This document shows, in pieces, positions 5,742 to 6,587 of a stretch of DNA of 6,587 bases. Source of the DNA: Desulfobacterales bacterium (lineage in GTDB: Bacteria; Desulfobacterota; Desulfobulbia; Desulfobulbales; Desulfocapsaceae); the NCBI GenBank assembly GCA_013042695.1, contig JABDPQ010000740.1, positions 1 through 6,587 on the forward strand, given 5' to 3'. The first letter of the stretch is position 1, and the number at the start of each line of letters is the position of its first letter. The notes under the pieces are model-generated. The model made no database searches, was not told the DNA's origin, and saw only the letters and a list, made by a program, of their open reading frames with translations. The translations under genes and the position numbers were made by a program.

Positions 5742-6587
5742 CTAGCTGAAGCTGCTGTCACCGACAATATATACCTTCATCATGTTGGTCGTTCCGCTCG
5801 TACCCAATGGTAAACCGGCGGTTATGACAACCAGATCGCCATCGCTCAGTAATCCTGCGTTAACTGCAGAGCTGATGACGTTGCTGAATTGCTCGTCAAT
5901 GGTCTCGGCGGGCGCACATTGCAGGGGGATGACCCCTCGAACAATATGCAGTTTCCTGAGACTGGATGCCATTGAGCTAATCGCTATAATGGGTGTCTTC
6001 GGGCGGTAACGTGCGACTCGTCGGGCTGTTGAACCGGAACGTGTGGCCGTTATGATCGCTGTGGCCGACAGGTCTGCCGCAGTGGCGCAGGAGGCATAGG
6101 AAATGGCATCGGTAATTACCGGCCTCCGGAATCGCAGACCTTCCGCCAGAATTGCCTCGTAATCAAGTGCCGCCTCGCTGATTTTTGCAGTTTTTGCCAG
6201 GAATGTGACTGCCTCCACCGGATACCGACCTATGGCCGTTTCTCCGGAGAGCATCACGGCATCGGTGCCATCAAAGATAGCATTGGTGACATCGCTTGCT
6301 TCTGCTCTGGTCGGCGTCGGTCTCGATATCATTGATTCCAGCATTTGGGTTGCGGTGATGACTGGCTTGCCAACCCGATTTGACTCGCGAATTATCTTTT
6401 TTTGAATTACTGGCACCTCTTCGGCAGGCATTTCCACACCAAGATCACCGCGGGCTACCATCAGCCCGTCGGCCGCCTCGAGTATTTCCACCAAATTCAT
6501 GACACCTTGCCGATTTTCGATCTTGGCTATGACTGCCTGATGGCCACCTGCGTCTTCGATGACCTGGCGTACAGTACGGACGTCATC
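5742..6587 (-). CDS. pyk: Pyruvate kinase, C-terminal 281 residues (N-terminus outside window)
   Basis: The frame is open from the window's right edge to TAG at 5742-5744. It starts inside the catalytic barrel with AVIAKIENRQGV, which holds the catalytic Lys (visible residue 22) and a metal-binding Glu (24). GLMVARGDLGVE follows with the metal-binding Asp (48). Then come KPVITATQMLESMI with the active-site Thr, RPTPTRAEASDVTNAIFDGT and AVMLSGETAIGRYP. The C-terminal domain follows, with TRSGSTARRVARYRP, and ends VYIVGDSSFS. The enzyme transfers phosphate from phosphoenolpyruvate to ADP in the last step of glycolysis, in the cytoplasm. About 190 N-terminal residues are missing because of the window edge, not because of damage. 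No extra PEP-utiliser domain is attached at the C-terminus. The gene reads toward arfB, 150 bp away, on the same strand. Confidence 0.96.
   Translation of the reverse strand, partial: DDVRTVRQVIEDAGGHQAVIAKIENRQGVMNLVEILEAADGLMVARGDLGVEMPAEEVPVIQKKIIRESNRVGKPVITATQMLESMISRPTPTRAEASDVTNAIFDGTDAVMLSGETAIGRYPVEAVTFLAKTAKISEAALDYEAILAEGLRFRRPVITDAISYASCATAADLSATAIITATRSGSTARRVARYRPKTPIIAISSMASSLRKLHIVRGVIPLQCAPAETIDEQFSNVISSAVNAGLLSDGDLVVITAGLPLGTSGTTNMMKVYIVGDSSFS

Overview
The window reads as chromosomal housekeeping and accessory DNA from a Gram-negative bacterium. The gene content (an Mrp-like antiporter cluster with several D-type subunits, an HDOD protein beside an MBL-fold hydrolase, and a YprB-type nuclease) and the protein wording most resemble Desulfobacterota, possibly the Desulfobulbales. 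That placement is an inference from remembered family resemblance, not from a search. No phage, insertion sequence, CRISPR array, tRNA or rRNA is visible.

Positions 1-2263 (+ strand) hold the 3' end of a multisubunit cation/proton antiporter operon. It contains the C-terminal tail of one D-type (NuoM/N/MrpD-like) membrane subunit, a 98-aa protein with two membrane segments, and a complete 570-aa second D-type subunit. The three genes overlap by 11 and 14 bp, so they are probably translationally coupled and work in one membrane complex.

Positions 2264-2496 are intergenic. They carry a good sigma70-like promoter (TTGACC, 17 bp, TACAAT) that would drive the next two + strand genes: an HDOD-domain signalling protein (2497-3357) and, 32 bp later, an MBL-fold metallo-hydrolase (3390-4323). 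The hydrolase gene carries a +1 frameshift near 4101. The family's conserved C-terminal part, including a metal-ligand region, continues in another frame up to 4323.

The rest is on the minus strand. From 5591 leftwards lie arfB (ribosome-rescue peptidyl-tRNA hydrolase) and then a YprB-like DEDD exonuclease with an N-terminal helix-hairpin-helix-like segment. The nuclease gene's 3' end converges on the MBL gene and overlaps it by 10 bp inside an imperfect hairpin. A pyruvate kinase gene enters from the right edge (5742-6587, N-terminus missing) and is separated from arfB by 150 bp without a gene.

No clearly new multi-gene system is present. The points most worth a second look are the broken MBL gene, the small membrane protein between two antiporter subunits, the HDOD-MBL pairing, and the single in-frame TGA that separates arfB from the nuclease gene.
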